Positions 6,733 to 14,696 of a DNA stretch of 21,225 bases are shown here, one piece after another. Position numbers and translations under genes: made by a program. Positions within the stretch are counted from its first letter, which is position 1. Each line of letters begins with the position of its first letter. This DNA comes from an uncultured Armatimonadota bacterium (lineage in GTDB: Bacteria > Armatimonadota > Armatimonadia > Armatimonadales > Armatimonadaceae), in NCBI GenBank assembly GCA_903915615.1, contig CAIWTR010000558.1, positions 1-21,225 of the forward strand. Reading direction: 5' to 3'. The notes beneath the pieces were generated by a model. That model was not told the origin of the DNA. It saw nothing but the letters and a program-made list of their open reading frames with translations, and did not search any database.

Positions 6733-7707
6733 ATGCGCTTCTTACGAAACTTTATCGTTGCAATCTGTGCGGTTCTGACCACACAGCCGTTTGTTTACAG
6801 TAAGACCCGCGAAAGCCGCACATCCGTTAGAGTTGCGAAAGTTCTCGTATCGACCGCGAAGCTGCGGGATACGCCAAGTGAATCATCAAGAACTCTTGGT
6901 CTGATGGACCATAATGCAACGCTGACAGTCTTGTCAACAAAATCTGGATGGGTACATGTCAAAACAAAACGTGGTACCGATGGCTGGATCCGACGTGATC
7001 TTGTCTCTGTAAGCAAATCACGTGCGTTGAAGGCATCACCTGTAACACGTCCGGTTAGTATTGCCAAACGGAAGGTACTTCCAAAGGCGAAGGTAGCCGT
7101 TAGTCAGACATCTAAACCATTACCAGCGCCTAAGCAATCCGTAAAGGTTGTAACGCGTCAGCCGGTCGTTGCGGCCTCTAGCTCTAGCGATGGCCAGCTT
7201 CCAGAGACTGTAAAAACCTCCAAGAATGTCTTGGACAGTCGAATATCGATTAGCGATCCAATTTCTGACAAGCGAAACTCAGTGGTCGTTTTCGCCCAAG
7301 ATTTCGCAGCATCGAACAAATCAGCAAGTCCAGTCCGCTCGACACTGATGAGCCGTGCTAACTCACTTCGCGGGACGCCATATCGCTATGGAACAAGCGG
7401 CGGTGGAACGTTTGACTGCTCAGGATTTACATCCGCGATGTACCGTAAGGTCGGAGTCAAGCTCCCTCGGACTGCTGCGGAGCAGTTTGGAGTTGGACTG
7501 CATATCGCAAAAAGTTCGCTCTCTAAAGGGGATCTTGTTTTCTTCCGCAATACAGCAGGTCGACGTGGAATCTCCCATGTAGGCATTTACTCGGGGAACG
7601 GAATGTTTATTCATGCGAGTTCCCGCGGGCATGCTGTTCGAATCGACACACTTAATAGTGGTTATTATTCGAGTCACTTTGCAGGTGGGCGTCGTCTAAT
7701 TCGTTAG
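6733..7707 (+). CDS. SH3-domain NlpC/P60 cell-wall hydrolase
   Basis: This is an exported endopeptidase that cuts peptide cross-bridges of peptidoglycan. From ATG 6733 it has 324 residues. It has a signal peptide (MRFLRNFIVAICAVL, then a cut near residue 23) and a bacterial SH3 domain at about 32-96 (AKLRDTPSES, GWVHVKT, GWIRRDLV), likely for wall binding. A Lys/Pro/Ser-rich linker runs to about 200. The C-terminal NlpC/P60 domain carries the catalytic Cys229 in FDCSGF, His282 in SHVGIY and His294 in IHASS, so the enzyme should be active. The segment LRGTPYRYGTSGGG before the cysteine is standard for the family. The start is supported by the signal peptide and promoter position. Confidence 0.93.
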   Translation: MRFLRNFIVAICAVLTTQPFVYSKTRESRTSVRVAKVLVSTAKLRDTPSESSRTLGLMDHNATLTVLSTKSGWVHVKTKRGTDGWIRRDLVSVSKSRALKASPVTRPVSIAKRKVLPKAKVAVSQTSKPLPAPKQSVKVVTRQPVVAASSSSDGQLPETVKTSKNVLDSRISISDPISDKRNSVVVFAQDFAASNKSASPVRSTLMSRANSLRGTPYRYGTSGGGTFDCSGFTSAMYRKVGVKLPRTAAEQFGVGLHIAKSSLSKGDLVFFRNTAGRRGISHVGIYSGNGMFIHASSRGHAVRIDTLNSGYYSSHFAGGRRLIR

Positions 7708-7740
7708 TCGTTGCTGGAATCTTGTGTCCCCTTTTGAGCG

Positions 7741-7746
7741 TACAAT
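7741..7746 (+). promoter_or_regulatory. Leaderless-type -10 box for the M48 protease
   Basis: TACAAT ends exactly 6 bases before the ATG at 7753. There is no Shine-Dalgarno sequence in the 6-base spacer ATTCAT and no evident -35 box. Confidence 0.55.
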
Positions 7747-7752
7747 ATTCAT

Positions 7753-8880
7753 ATGCACCTCAAATGCTTACTGACTGCTGTAGTCCTCGTTAGCGGCTAT
7801 CTCACTGGTATGTGCACTGCCCAGCCACCGGTGGAAGATCCCGAAATTAAGATTGGGCGCGAAGCTCACGAAGAAATGCTGAAATCTGGAATGAAGCTGA
7901 TTTCAGATCCAGCTATGCTCTCACGTGTGACCGCAATTGGGGCGCGTCTGGCGAACGTCGCCAATAAGACGGTTATCCCAGCGACGTATGGAACGGAAAA
8001 CAGAACTCCGTACACGTATCGATTTCACATTGTTGATGACAAAGACGTCAATGCCTTTGCCTTACCTGGAGGTTGGCTGTACGTCAACAAAGGCTTGCTT
8101 GATTACGTTCAATCAGATGATGAGCTTGCTGGCGTGCTCGCACATGAAGTCATTCATGCCGCCCACCATCACATCCTGAAGCTACAAAAAGAACAGGACA
8201 AACTAAACACGCAGTTAGCCATTGGCGCGATTGCAGCAATCTTCGCGAAAGTCCCAGTAGCTGATACTGGTAACTTGATAACCGGTCTTCAGTTGGTTGC
8301 TCTACAAAAAGTCAATGGTTACTCACAGCAGGCTGAACGCGATGCGGATGGTGCTGGATTTGAGTTGACGCGTCTCGCCGGTTTCAATCCAGTGGGAGCA
8401 CTGACGTTTATGGAACGGCTAGCCAGAGATCAAAGGAACCGACCAGAGGTTGACCTTGGAATCTTTCGGACTCACCCTCCTGAAAAACAACGCGTTGCAT
8501 CGCTAAAGAGCAAGCTGGACTTGGCAGCGATCCCTATCAATCGCCGACAAACAACCAACCAGCTGCGTCTGAGTGTTCTGCCCGCCAAAAATCAAAGTGT
8601 CATTTTTGAGCTGCAGTTGGATGGTCGTGTTGTACTGACATCCACAGACAAAGTCTACTTGACGCAAGTTTCAAGTGTCCTAGACAAAGCACTGGATGTT
8701 CCTACGGAGCTATTTGATGTCACCAAGTCTTCCTCGAGTGTTCTTATCCGCGGGAATATTGTGTTCACGATACGTTCCAGTGATTTGAAACTGGGGCAAA
8801 ACCCAGAAACCGTTGCCGATAAGGCCCGTGATGCCATCAGGGCTGCGTTGTTCAAAGTTTCGTTGGATGGAAACTTGTAA
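7753..8880 (+). CDS. Secreted M48-family zinc metalloprotease
   Basis: This 375-residue protein resembles the periplasmic M48 proteases (YggG/LoiP/BepA group) that take part in envelope quality control. It has a signal peptide (residues 1-23, ending near MCTAQPP, not a clear lipobox). The fold hallmarks are the NAFALPGGWLYVNKGLL segment at 100-116, the zinc motif HEVIH at 131-135, and the third zinc ligand Glu195 in QQAERDAD. The FRTHPPEKQR motif typical of the family end of the catalytic domain is near 250. The last 110 residues form an extra region of unknown role with no TPR repeats, unlike BepA. It lacks membrane helices, unlike HtpX. It lies 45 bases after the NlpC/P60 gene and has its own promoter-like box. 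Confidence 0.92.
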   Translation: MHLKCLLTAVVLVSGYLTGMCTAQPPVEDPEIKIGREAHEEMLKSGMKLISDPAMLSRVTAIGARLANVANKTVIPATYGTENRTPYTYRFHIVDDKDVNAFALPGGWLYVNKGLLDYVQSDDELAGVLAHEVIHAAHHHILKLQKEQDKLNTQLAIGAIAAIFAKVPVADTGNLITGLQLVALQKVNGYSQQAERDADGAGFELTRLAGFNPVGALTFMERLARDQRNRPEVDLGIFRTHPPEKQRVASLKSKLDLAAIPINRRQTTNQLRLSVLPAKNQSVIFELQLDGRVVLTSTDKVYLTQVSSVLDKALDVPTELFDVTKSSSSVLIRGNIVFTIRSSDLKLGQNPETVADKARDAIRAALFKVSLDGNL

Positions 8881-8883
8881 CAT
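8878..8883 (+). promoter_or_regulatory. Leaderless-type -10 box for the sensor kinase
   Basis: TAACAT ends 6 bases before the ATG at 8890. Its first three bases are the TAA stop codon of the M48 protease gene, so stop codon and promoter share sequence. There is no Shine-Dalgarno sequence. Confidence 0.45.
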
Positions 8884-8889
8884 CCGTAC

Positions 8890-10092
8890 ATGATTACGCC
8901 CTTTCTTGATTACTTGCGAAAACGACCCGCAAGTGTCTATTGGATGTGTATCGTTGGCATATTGCTGTGGATCATTGCCAGGTACTTTGGGTTTGATGCG
9001 AAGGCTCCACAGATTTCGTTTGTCCCGATGCTCTGTGTTTTGGTGGTAGCTGCGACGAATTTGTCTCTTCGGAGAGCTGCTTCAACCGAGTCGGGACGAC
9101 CTCGGCCAAAATTCAAGATAGGTTGGATTTTTGCCTTCGTAGACTTCGCATGCATTGTGTTGGGATTACGGTTCACTGGCGCACTGTACTCGCCATTGTG
9201 GGTTGTGACTTTTGTTGTCGTTGCCGGCGAGACAATCCTAGAGAATCGCTTCGTCGCGACCGTGACGCGATCGATTGCATGTACAGCACTCCTTCTAGGC
9301 ACGCTTCCGACTCCAATGCAGACAAACGATTGGGTTGGTTACTCGCTGGAAATGTTTGTCCGGATGGGACTAATCATCGCTGTCAGCTCAGTCATGCGTA
9401 GGTTAAGAGTGCAAGCTGAAATAGCGCAGTCTGAGGTTGCAGCACTGAGAAGCGACCTAGCCCTGTCGAATCAACGTGCATCTTTATCAAGGGAAATCCA
9501 TGACAGTATTGGTAATGCCCTTGCAGCAACCGTTTTACGGATGGAAGTGATGAGCCGTTTGCGAGACAAAGATGGTGACAGTCAGGCTGCTGAATTGTTT
9601 CGTGAGGAAGCAGACGTTGTTCGCCAATCCATGCAGCAGATAAGAGATTGGACATTTCTGAATCATCCCTGGAGTGTTGATGCTCCACTCTCAGAGGTCC
9701 TTAGTCGCGAAGTGTCTAGATGGTCACGTCGAACAGGAATTGCGGTTAAAGTCGCAGGCTCGGACTCGATGGACTGCCTTGGAAATCACCAAACCATACC
9801 AGTGCTGCGTATCGTCCAAGAAGCGCTGACAAATGTCGTAAGGCATGGCGTAAACGTGGATACTGTCAATATCTCCGTCAGCCTAACTGGCAGCACCGTG
9901 TCCATTTCAATCATCGATAATGGAAAAGAAGCGATGAATCCACAAGCTACATCGGGGCTGGGTATGGAATCAATGCTGGGACGGGCTAAATCTTTAGGAG
10001 GTGCAATGACTGCAATGGCTACCGCAGCTGGTTTCGAAGTCAAAATTGACCTTCCACGTAACCGTACGTTAGATCGACAGTTTGCCGAGTAG
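8890..10092 (+). CDS. NarL-type membrane sensor histidine kinase
   Basis: This 400-residue kinase has about six transmembrane helices in the first 170 residues with only short loops, so the signal is probably sensed in or near the membrane. A coiled-coil-like stretch (172-198) leads into the HisKA_3 dimerisation domain, with phospho-accepting His204 in REIHDSIGN. The ATPase domain has the N box (EALTNVVRHG, Asn315), D343-N-G and GLGMESM near 356. This arrangement is typical of kinases paired with LuxR/NarL-type response regulators, but no regulator gene is in the window, so it is an orphan here. Its last 24 bases overlap the end of the convergent PilZ gene. Confidence 0.92.
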   Translation: MITPFLDYLRKRPASVYWMCIVGILLWIIARYFGFDAKAPQISFVPMLCVLVVAATNLSLRRAASTESGRPRPKFKIGWIFAFVDFACIVLGLRFTGALYSPLWVVTFVVVAGETILENRFVATVTRSIACTALLLGTLPTPMQTNDWVGYSLEMFVRMGLIIAVSSVMRRLRVQAEIAQSEVAALRSDLALSNQRASLSREIHDSIGNALAATVLRMEVMSRLRDKDGDSQAAELFREEADVVRQSMQQIRDWTFLNHPWSVDAPLSEVLSREVSRWSRRTGIAVKVAGSDSMDCLGNHQTIPVLRIVQEALTNVVRHGVNVDTVNISVSLTGSTVSISIIDNGKEAMNPQATSGLGMESMLGRAKSLGGAMTAMATAAGFEVKIDLPRNRTLDRQFAE

Positions 10093-10512
10093 AGTATCAA
10101 CTAGGTGCTCTGCCCACATGTCATGTTCATCGTTATTGTCAAATTCGAATCGGATTCCCACAAACTGATCTGCCATCCACATGATGTCGGCCAAGACCAA
10201 CACATTGTTCAATGAACCTACACCCAGCTTGCAGACAAATGGACCACTCCGTGGAACACTTTCAGTACGAACCACTTTAGCGCCACCAATACCAACATCG
10301 ATTACATCGAATGCTAACCAGCCATCATTGAAGCATTCAACACTTATCGATTCTGGAGCTGCCCACCGCTTGTATTGACGGCGTTGATTGTTTGCTTGAG
10401 CCACGTTATGTACTGTGGGAAAACTCTTCATTCGAAGTTTGGCTAACAGTTTGAGTGCGGCATCCTGCTTATCAAGGATTAATTCCAAATCTTGTGAATC
10501 TTCAAGTTCCAT
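10069..10512 (-). CDS. PilZ-domain protein
   Basis: From ATG 10512 the protein has 147 residues. An N-terminal helix-rich segment (1-40) precedes a PilZ domain that begins with the RxxxR motif (Arg45-Gln-Tyr-Lys-Arg49). DVGIGG at 72-77 fits the second motif [D/N]xSxxG except that Ser is replaced by Gly. These two motifs bind cyclic di-GMP in known PilZ proteins, so binding is likely but not certain given the substitution. Such proteins control motility, adhesion or polymer synthesis. The frame is open upstream to 10611, but that part overlaps the divergent rhomboid gene and does not resemble PilZ proteins. A GAGGA lies 12 bases before the ATG, an unusually long spacing. Confidence 0.8.
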   Translation of the reverse strand: MELEDSQDLELILDKQDAALKLLAKLRMKSFPTVHNVAQANNQRRQYKRWAAPESISVECFNDGWLAFDVIDVGIGGAKVVRTESVPRSGPFVCKLGVGSLNNVLVLADIMWMADQFVGIRFEFDNNDEHDMWAEHLVDTLLGKLSI

Positions 10513-10572
10513 CTTCGTAGGTCTTCCTCTTTCATCCAGATAGTGCCAGCAATAATGTATACGCTGACATGA

Positions 10573-10578
10573 TAACTT
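10573..10578 (+). promoter_or_regulatory. Leaderless-type -10 box for the rhomboid gene
   Basis: TAACTT ends 5 bases before the GTG at 10584. There is no Shine-Dalgarno sequence. On the other strand a weak -10-like TACATT for the PilZ gene lies in the same gap, so the two divergent promoters would overlap. Confidence 0.35.
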
Positions 10579-10583
10579 GAACC

Positions 10584-11177
10584 GTGGATGTAGTACGTAG
10601 TGTAATCGCATTCAGCATGCCAATCGCTTGGATGTGTCTGTTTCTGAATCGACCTGAACACCGGCGAAGACCACAATGGATTGCGCTTTGCCTCTTGTTG
10701 ATCTCAACGGTGATGTCAGTCATGACATTTAGGTTTGATCCATTCAGGAATGCACCATCCCTACTTCGCATCCTGGTTTCACCATTTTTGCATGCCGATT
10801 ATCTCCATCTTTGTCTGAATGTTTTCGGTGGATTTTTGGTCTTGAATCGCCTTGAGGAGGTCGTGGGTAGCAGACGATTGCTTATCGTGATTGTGCTGGC
10901 GCTAACGACTCATGTCTTACTAATTTCGATTCTTTTCGCCATGAGCCGTGCTCCTCTGGAAGTGTTGGGCTTAAGCTGGACGGTGTTTACAGCGCTTGGT
11001 TATCTGGTTGTGCTCAGATTTTCTACGTACAAGATGGCTCAAAGGATCAGTGTTGTCGCCGTGCTTATACTGATGATGCTTATCGAAGTCTCCACACAGA
11101 CAATCGTCGTGCATTGTCTTGCGGTGCTTTTTGGCGCAGCGTTATCTAGATTCAAATGGAGATTGCTTGCTGTCTAA
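10584..11177 (+). CDS. Rhomboid-family intramembrane serine protease
   Basis: This 197-residue protein has six predicted transmembrane helices. It carries the rhomboid landmarks: HADYLHLCLNVFGG, which gives the His70-His75-Asn79 pattern (HxxxxHxxxN) of helix 2, GLSWTVF with the nucleophile Ser131, and VVHCLAVLFGAAL with the catalytic His177 in the last helix. The usual GxSG reads GLSW, so the glycine after the serine is a tryptophan. Ser and His are both present, so activity is plausible. Rhomboids cut transmembrane substrates within the membrane. The substrate is unknown. The start is GTG, placed by the TAACTT box, with PilZ divergent upstream. Confidence 0.85.
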   Translation: MDVVRSVIAFSMPIAWMCLFLNRPEHRRRPQWIALCLLLISTVMSVMTFRFDPFRNAPSLLRILVSPFLHADYLHLCLNVFGGFLVLNRLEEVVGSRRLLIVIVLALTTHVLLISILFAMSRAPLEVLGLSWTVFTALGYLVVLRFSTYKMAQRISVVAVLILMMLIEVSTQTIVVHCLAVLFGAALSRFKWRLLAV

Positions 11178-11280
11178 GCGACAGGCCCTCATTTTCTGTG
11201 ATGTGTACAAGCGGCTACCAAGTTACGCTTGAGGATTTTGAACACTAATTACTTGTTGTGGCTATCTGAGCATCAATGAG

Positions 11281-12096
11281 GTGACGGTGCGGGATAACAT
11301 AGACGTGATGAAGTCGACATTCCGGGAAAGACTTGACAGAGTGTTGCGTGCCAATTTGGTGCCGACTGGTGCTCAGTGCACTATTGTTGATCAGCAAGAA
11401 ACCTCCGATGTCGCGATCAAGTTGCTTATCGAAGCGCTCCTTGATTCGACCACTTCTGAGAATGTCATCGTTATCGATGAGTCTGAGTCACTCAGAGTTG
11501 TGGCATCCAACCCCACCCTTTCATCTTCAAAGCGCTTGGTTACTCGGCTGATTGCCGACATCGCAATGTACCTTCATTCGAAAAATGTAAACCGATCCAA
11601 GGTGATTCGCCTCGGGGCAGCTGGGCAATCCCGAAACAGATGGTCTTCACAAAACGTAACCTGTGTTGGGCAGCTTGCTACGAATGGCAACACGCCGAAG
11701 TCAGAAAAAACGGCGTATTTGCTTCGAAGTGTCCTGACACGCTTATCTGGAACGGGTCACCTGATTGTCGTCTCTGATTTTCGTTCGCATATGTGGCGAA
11801 GAACTCTAAACTCCCTTATCGCGGCAGGACCTAGGGTTACGCTTGTCCATCTGGTTGATATAGCTGATTGCGATTTTGTTCTATCAACTGATGACCAGCT
11901 GGATTTAGCGACGCAACCTGACCCATCCCCTTGGAGTACTCCCATGGTTGACTCTACGATTCCGCCATCAGATATCCACGCATACCTGACTGCATTCGCA
12001 AATCTAAACGACATCAACTTATTGGGCATTGTGGTCCACGAAAATTCTTTAGAGGAAATCATGTGTGCATTTGAGACCGGAGCCATTCATGAGTAA
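11281..12096 (+). CDS. vWA/DUF58-like protein, first gene of a six-gene operon
   Basis: The protein has up to 271 residues, without a signal peptide or membrane helix. The middle looks like a von Willebrand A fold of the DUF58 kind. It has VIVIDESES (62-70), which preserves the metal-binding DxSxS pattern, then KRLVTRLIADIAMYL, and a late strand LIVVSDF (161-167) followed by a helix and VTLVHLVD. The conserved N-terminal 'GDDxRxIDW' block of typical DUF58 proteins is absent, as is the usual MoxR ATPase partner. The start is uncertain. GTG 11281 is the longest. GTG 11287 follows GAGGTGA. ATG 11308 follows a TAACAT box at 11295 by 7 bases. The end overlaps the next gene by 8 bases. Confidence 0.65.
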   Translation: MTVRDNIDVMKSTFRERLDRVLRANLVPTGAQCTIVDQQETSDVAIKLLIEALLDSTTSENVIVIDESESLRVVASNPTLSSSKRLVTRLIADIAMYLHSKNVNRSKVIRLGAAGQSRNRWSSQNVTCVGQLATNGNTPKSEKTAYLLRSVLTRLSGTGHLIVVSDFRSHMWRRTLNSLIAAGPRVTLVHLVDIADCDFVLSTDDQLDLATQPDPSPWSTPMVDSTIPPSDIHAYLTAFANLNDINLLGIVVHENSLEEIMCAFETGAIHE

Positions 12097-12346
12097 CCTT
12101 CCGAAAACACCTCTCACAGATCCCGCGGACTTATTGACGCTACTGGGAAGGTTTGCTGCAGGCATTGTGATGAATCTCTTCATCGTCTGGGGCCTCACCA
12201 AGCAAAACTGGTGGAGTGTCAGTCTCTTCACCGTTGCCAGTCTGATCATTCATCGGGCAACCATCGGCCTCTATCGTAGGCTACGAAAAGAACGTGCTGA
12301 GAAATTGGCTCTTCTCGAAGCTGAAGAGCAGAGTGTTGAAAAGTGA
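12089..12346 (+). CDS. Small two-helix membrane protein
   Basis: This 85-residue protein has two hydrophobic segments, at about 17-36 and 41-58. A charged, helix-prone cytoplasmic tail rich in Arg, Lys and Glu (60-85) probably forms a coiled coil. The ATG at 12089 lies inside the end of the vWA-like gene (8-base overlap) and its stop overlaps the next start (GTGA). I do not recognise a family. Coupling to the vWA-like protein suggests that it anchors or partners it at the membrane. This is inferred from position only. Confidence 0.65.
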   Translation: MSNLPKTPLTDPADLLTLLGRFAAGIVMNLFIVWGLTKQNWWSVSLFTVASLIIHRATIGLYRRLRKERAEKLALLEAEEQSVEK

Positions 12347-12561
12347 AGCGAAGATTACTAACGAATCAACAGCTTTTCTGGTTGTTTGTTTCCAGACAAG
12401 CGGTTTCCTTTGGAATTCTTGTCTGGTTGACCGTCATGATGTACGGGCTTCCGGACCCGCGGCTTTTTTACGCGATGGTTGTCTCAAGCGTCTTCTTTGC
12501 TTTGTTCGCCCTCTCAGTAATCATTAAAGCAATAAAGCAGAATCGACAGGGATCGAAATGA
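12343..12561 (+). CDS. Small two-helix membrane protein
   Basis: This 72-residue protein starts with GTG in a 4-base GTGA overlap. It has a basic N-terminus (MKRRLLTNQQ), two hydrophobic helices at about 11-34 and 40-61, and a short basic tail (KAIKQNRQGSK), giving a hairpin with both ends probably in the cytoplasm. It does not look like a copy of the preceding small protein. No family is recognised. The next gene starts within its stop (ATGA). Confidence 0.65.
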   Translation: MKRRLLTNQQLFWLFVSRQAVSFGILVWLTVMMYGLPDPRLFYAMVVSSVFFALFALSVIIKAIKQNRQGSK

Positions 12562-12959
12562 ATATCCTTAATGCAATGCTGGTCGACCGCATCGATAAGC
12601 TCGAAAACGGACGAATTGACCTTGTCGATATAGGCCTACATCGTGACCTCATGTTCGATTCCTTTCCAATTATTTGGGATGGGATGGTTTTGTTTTTTGA
12701 GCTTGAGCTCACTCCCGATGTTCGTGGCAAGCGGATACATATCTACGTGGCTGTAGTTGCACCAGATTCATCCGTGCTAGGTGAGCCTCAGCAGTTTCCT
12801 GTCCATCTTCCAACCATCGACCAGTACGATGGCGATAGCCTCCCGTTCGACTACAACATCCCGACGATGTCGATATCAGGACCCGGGAAGTATTGTGTGC
12901 GCATACACACATCTTCTGAAATCCTTCGTGACGTTAGCTTTCAGGTACATCAACGATGA
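12558..12959 (+). CDS. Beta-rich protein resembling DUF6941
   Basis: This 133-residue soluble protein has no signal peptide or helix in the membrane. It resembles the DUF6941 family, which has no known function, in its order of features. An N-terminal 'MLVDR' stretch leads into VDIGL, a hydrophobic strand VLFFELELTPDVRGKRIHIYVAV, a 'PDSSVLGE' turn, a middle strand before FDYNIPTM, and a final GPGKYCVRIHTSSEILRDVSFQV that suggests a beta sandwich. The family assignment is from pattern memory and is moderate at best. It overlaps both neighbours by ATGA. Confidence 0.6.
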   Translation: MNILNAMLVDRIDKLENGRIDLVDIGLHRDLMFDSFPIIWDGMVLFFELELTPDVRGKRIHIYVAVVAPDSSVLGEPQQFPVHLPTIDQYDGDSLPFDYNIPTMSISGPGKYCVRIHTSSEILRDVSFQVHQR

Positions 12960-14692
12960 AACATATCAATCATCTTTTGACGATTTGTGGCTTGGCCATT
13001 CTTTTAGCGAATGGCGATTCTGTTCAAGCATGGGGTGGAACCGGGCATAAATTTGTTGCTCGACTAGCCATCGCAAATCTTCCTGCATCAAACTTTAAGC
13101 AATGGCTCACGAAGAATGAGACATGGTTTGCAAATGCAAGTTCACATCCGGACAGATGGCGCAATCGCGTAGATCATTCAGAGGCTCCAAGGCATTTTCT
13201 CGATACTGAAAATTTCGGAGTTGGAACAGATGCCCTCAAGATACCGACAGATTTCGAGTCGGTGCTTAAGCTTCGTACCTATGACCAGCTTCGTACAGAT
13301 GGTGTGAACCCGTGGACGGTAGGTCGTGTCCGTTTAAACCTCGTAAAGGCATTTCGGGAAAAGCGCTGGGAGGATGTGCTCGTTCAGGCTGCGTACCTAT
13401 CCCACTACGTCGGGGATGCCCATGTTCCCTTCCATGCAACTGCGAACTATGATGGACAGCTGTCACAGCCTTCTCAGCGTGGTGTCCACTCAAGGTTCGA
13501 AGAGAAACTTGTTGAACGGACAATCAAGTTTGAAGACCTGGTCGTTGGCAAGCCCGATGTACTGAGGAACCCGATATCAGATGCCCTACGCGTCCTAAAC
13601 GACAGTATCAAGGCAGTTCCTAGCATCCTAGAAGCGGACAGGCTTGCAGCAATGGAAGCCGGCGGAACAACCTCCGATGACTACTACAAGGGGTTTTCGC
13701 TACGCTCACGCGCACTCGCAAAGCAGCGCTTAGAGGATGCAGGCCGGAACTTGGCAGGTGAGCTCCTATCCGCGTGGGAAATGGCTGGTCGGCCAGTACC
13801 TGATCAGGGCGTAACCATCACCGATGACTGGTTACCTTACGCTCCACCATTCGTTCCACGAGGCACTCCAGTCCCACCGGCACAACCGGTCGTCGCAAGC
13901 GAGGCTCAGGACAAAGCGCGACTCGCAGTGGTCACGAAGACCCTTATGAGTTCACATCTCAAGAAGCAGGTTTCCTATAACGTCGTTTTGCCATCGACCT
14001 ATGGCAGTGACAACCGTAAATACCCAGTCATCTATCTGCTTCATGGTGCCTGGGGTGGCTATAATGACTGGAATTCGAAATCGGGCGTTGCAGCGTATAC
14101 GGCACCGACCGACTTTATCGTTGTGATGCCAGATTCAAATGGGAACAGCTGGTACAACGATTCTCCGGGCTTGGGGAACGTCGAATCGTTTATCACGGAT
14201 GAGCTGCGTAAAGACGTCGAAAAAAACTTCAGGACACTCACTAGTCGGAATGGACGTGCCATCATCGGGTTATCGATGGGTGGCTACGGAGCGCTTCACC
14301 TAGCGACTGAGCATAACGAGCTGTTCTGTGCGGCTGCCAGCCTAAGTGGTGCAGTCGGCTGGGGCACGGCAACGTTTGACAAAAACCTGCTCACAATGGC
14401 TAAAGACCTATACCCAACAGAAACAGAATCGAACTATTCTAAGGATGCATTGCTTCCCAGTGTTTTGAAGCACCTAAAGAATGGCACCTACGAAGGACCT
14501 TCGCTGTACTTTGACTGCGGCAAGGAAGACTTTCTCATCAAGAGTAATCAAGAACTGGAGGTTGCTCTGTTGTCGAAACAGATTCCCCATGAGTACTCAG
14601 AATTCGATGGAGCCCATACATGGACTTACTGGGATAGTCACATCCGGGATGCCTTTCAATTCATGAAGCGTCAGCTGGCGAAGCCGCAATAA
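12956..14692 (+). CDS. Secreted fusion: zinc phospholipase C/S1-P1 nuclease fold plus esterase-D-type hydrolase
   Basis: This 578-residue protein joins two hydrolases. After a signal peptide (1-25) the mature chain would begin with Trp26, as in B. cereus phospholipase C and P1 nuclease, where the free N-terminal Trp binds zinc. The other expected ligands are all visible: His31, Asp66, His80, His150, Asp154, His160, His178 and Glu182. Glu at the last position matches phospholipase C (Glu146) rather than the Asp of P1 nuclease. A Pro-rich linker (280-312) leads to an alpha/beta hydrolase of the esterase D type, with oxyanion segment YLLHGAWGG, nucleophile Ser440 in GLSMGG, Asp525 in CGKED and His554 in GAHTWTYW. 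Both active sites look intact. Substrates could be phospholipids or nucleic acids for the first domain and acyl or acetyl esters for the second. It overlaps the upstream gene by ATGA. Confidence 0.88.
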   Translation: MKHINHLLTICGLAILLANGDSVQAWGGTGHKFVARLAIANLPASNFKQWLTKNETWFANASSHPDRWRNRVDHSEAPRHFLDTENFGVGTDALKIPTDFESVLKLRTYDQLRTDGVNPWTVGRVRLNLVKAFREKRWEDVLVQAAYLSHYVGDAHVPFHATANYDGQLSQPSQRGVHSRFEEKLVERTIKFEDLVVGKPDVLRNPISDALRVLNDSIKAVPSILEADRLAAMEAGGTTSDDYYKGFSLRSRALAKQRLEDAGRNLAGELLSAWEMAGRPVPDQGVTITDDWLPYAPPFVPRGTPVPPAQPVVASEAQDKARLAVVTKTLMSSHLKKQVSYNVVLPSTYGSDNRKYPVIYLLHGAWGGYNDWNSKSGVAAYTAPTDFIVVMPDSNGNSWYNDSPGLGNVESFITDELRKDVEKNFRTLTSRNGRAIIGLSMGGYGALHLATEHNELFCAAASLSGAVGWGTATFDKNLLTMAKDLYPTETESNYSKDALLPSVLKHLKNGTYEGPSLYFDCGKEDFLIKSNQELEVALLSKQIPHEYSEFDGAHTWTYWDSHIRDAFQFMKRQLAKPQ

Positions 14693-14696
14693 ACAG

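Noticed and set aside
10513..10611. N-terminal extension of the PilZ gene to 10611
   Set aside because: It overlaps the rhomboid start and its promoter-like box, and its residues do not resemble a PilZ protein. ATG 10512 gives a normal length.
11757..12086. 109-codon minus-strand open frame inside the vWA-like gene
   Set aside because: It lies wholly within an operon of overlapping plus-strand genes and has no recognisable features.
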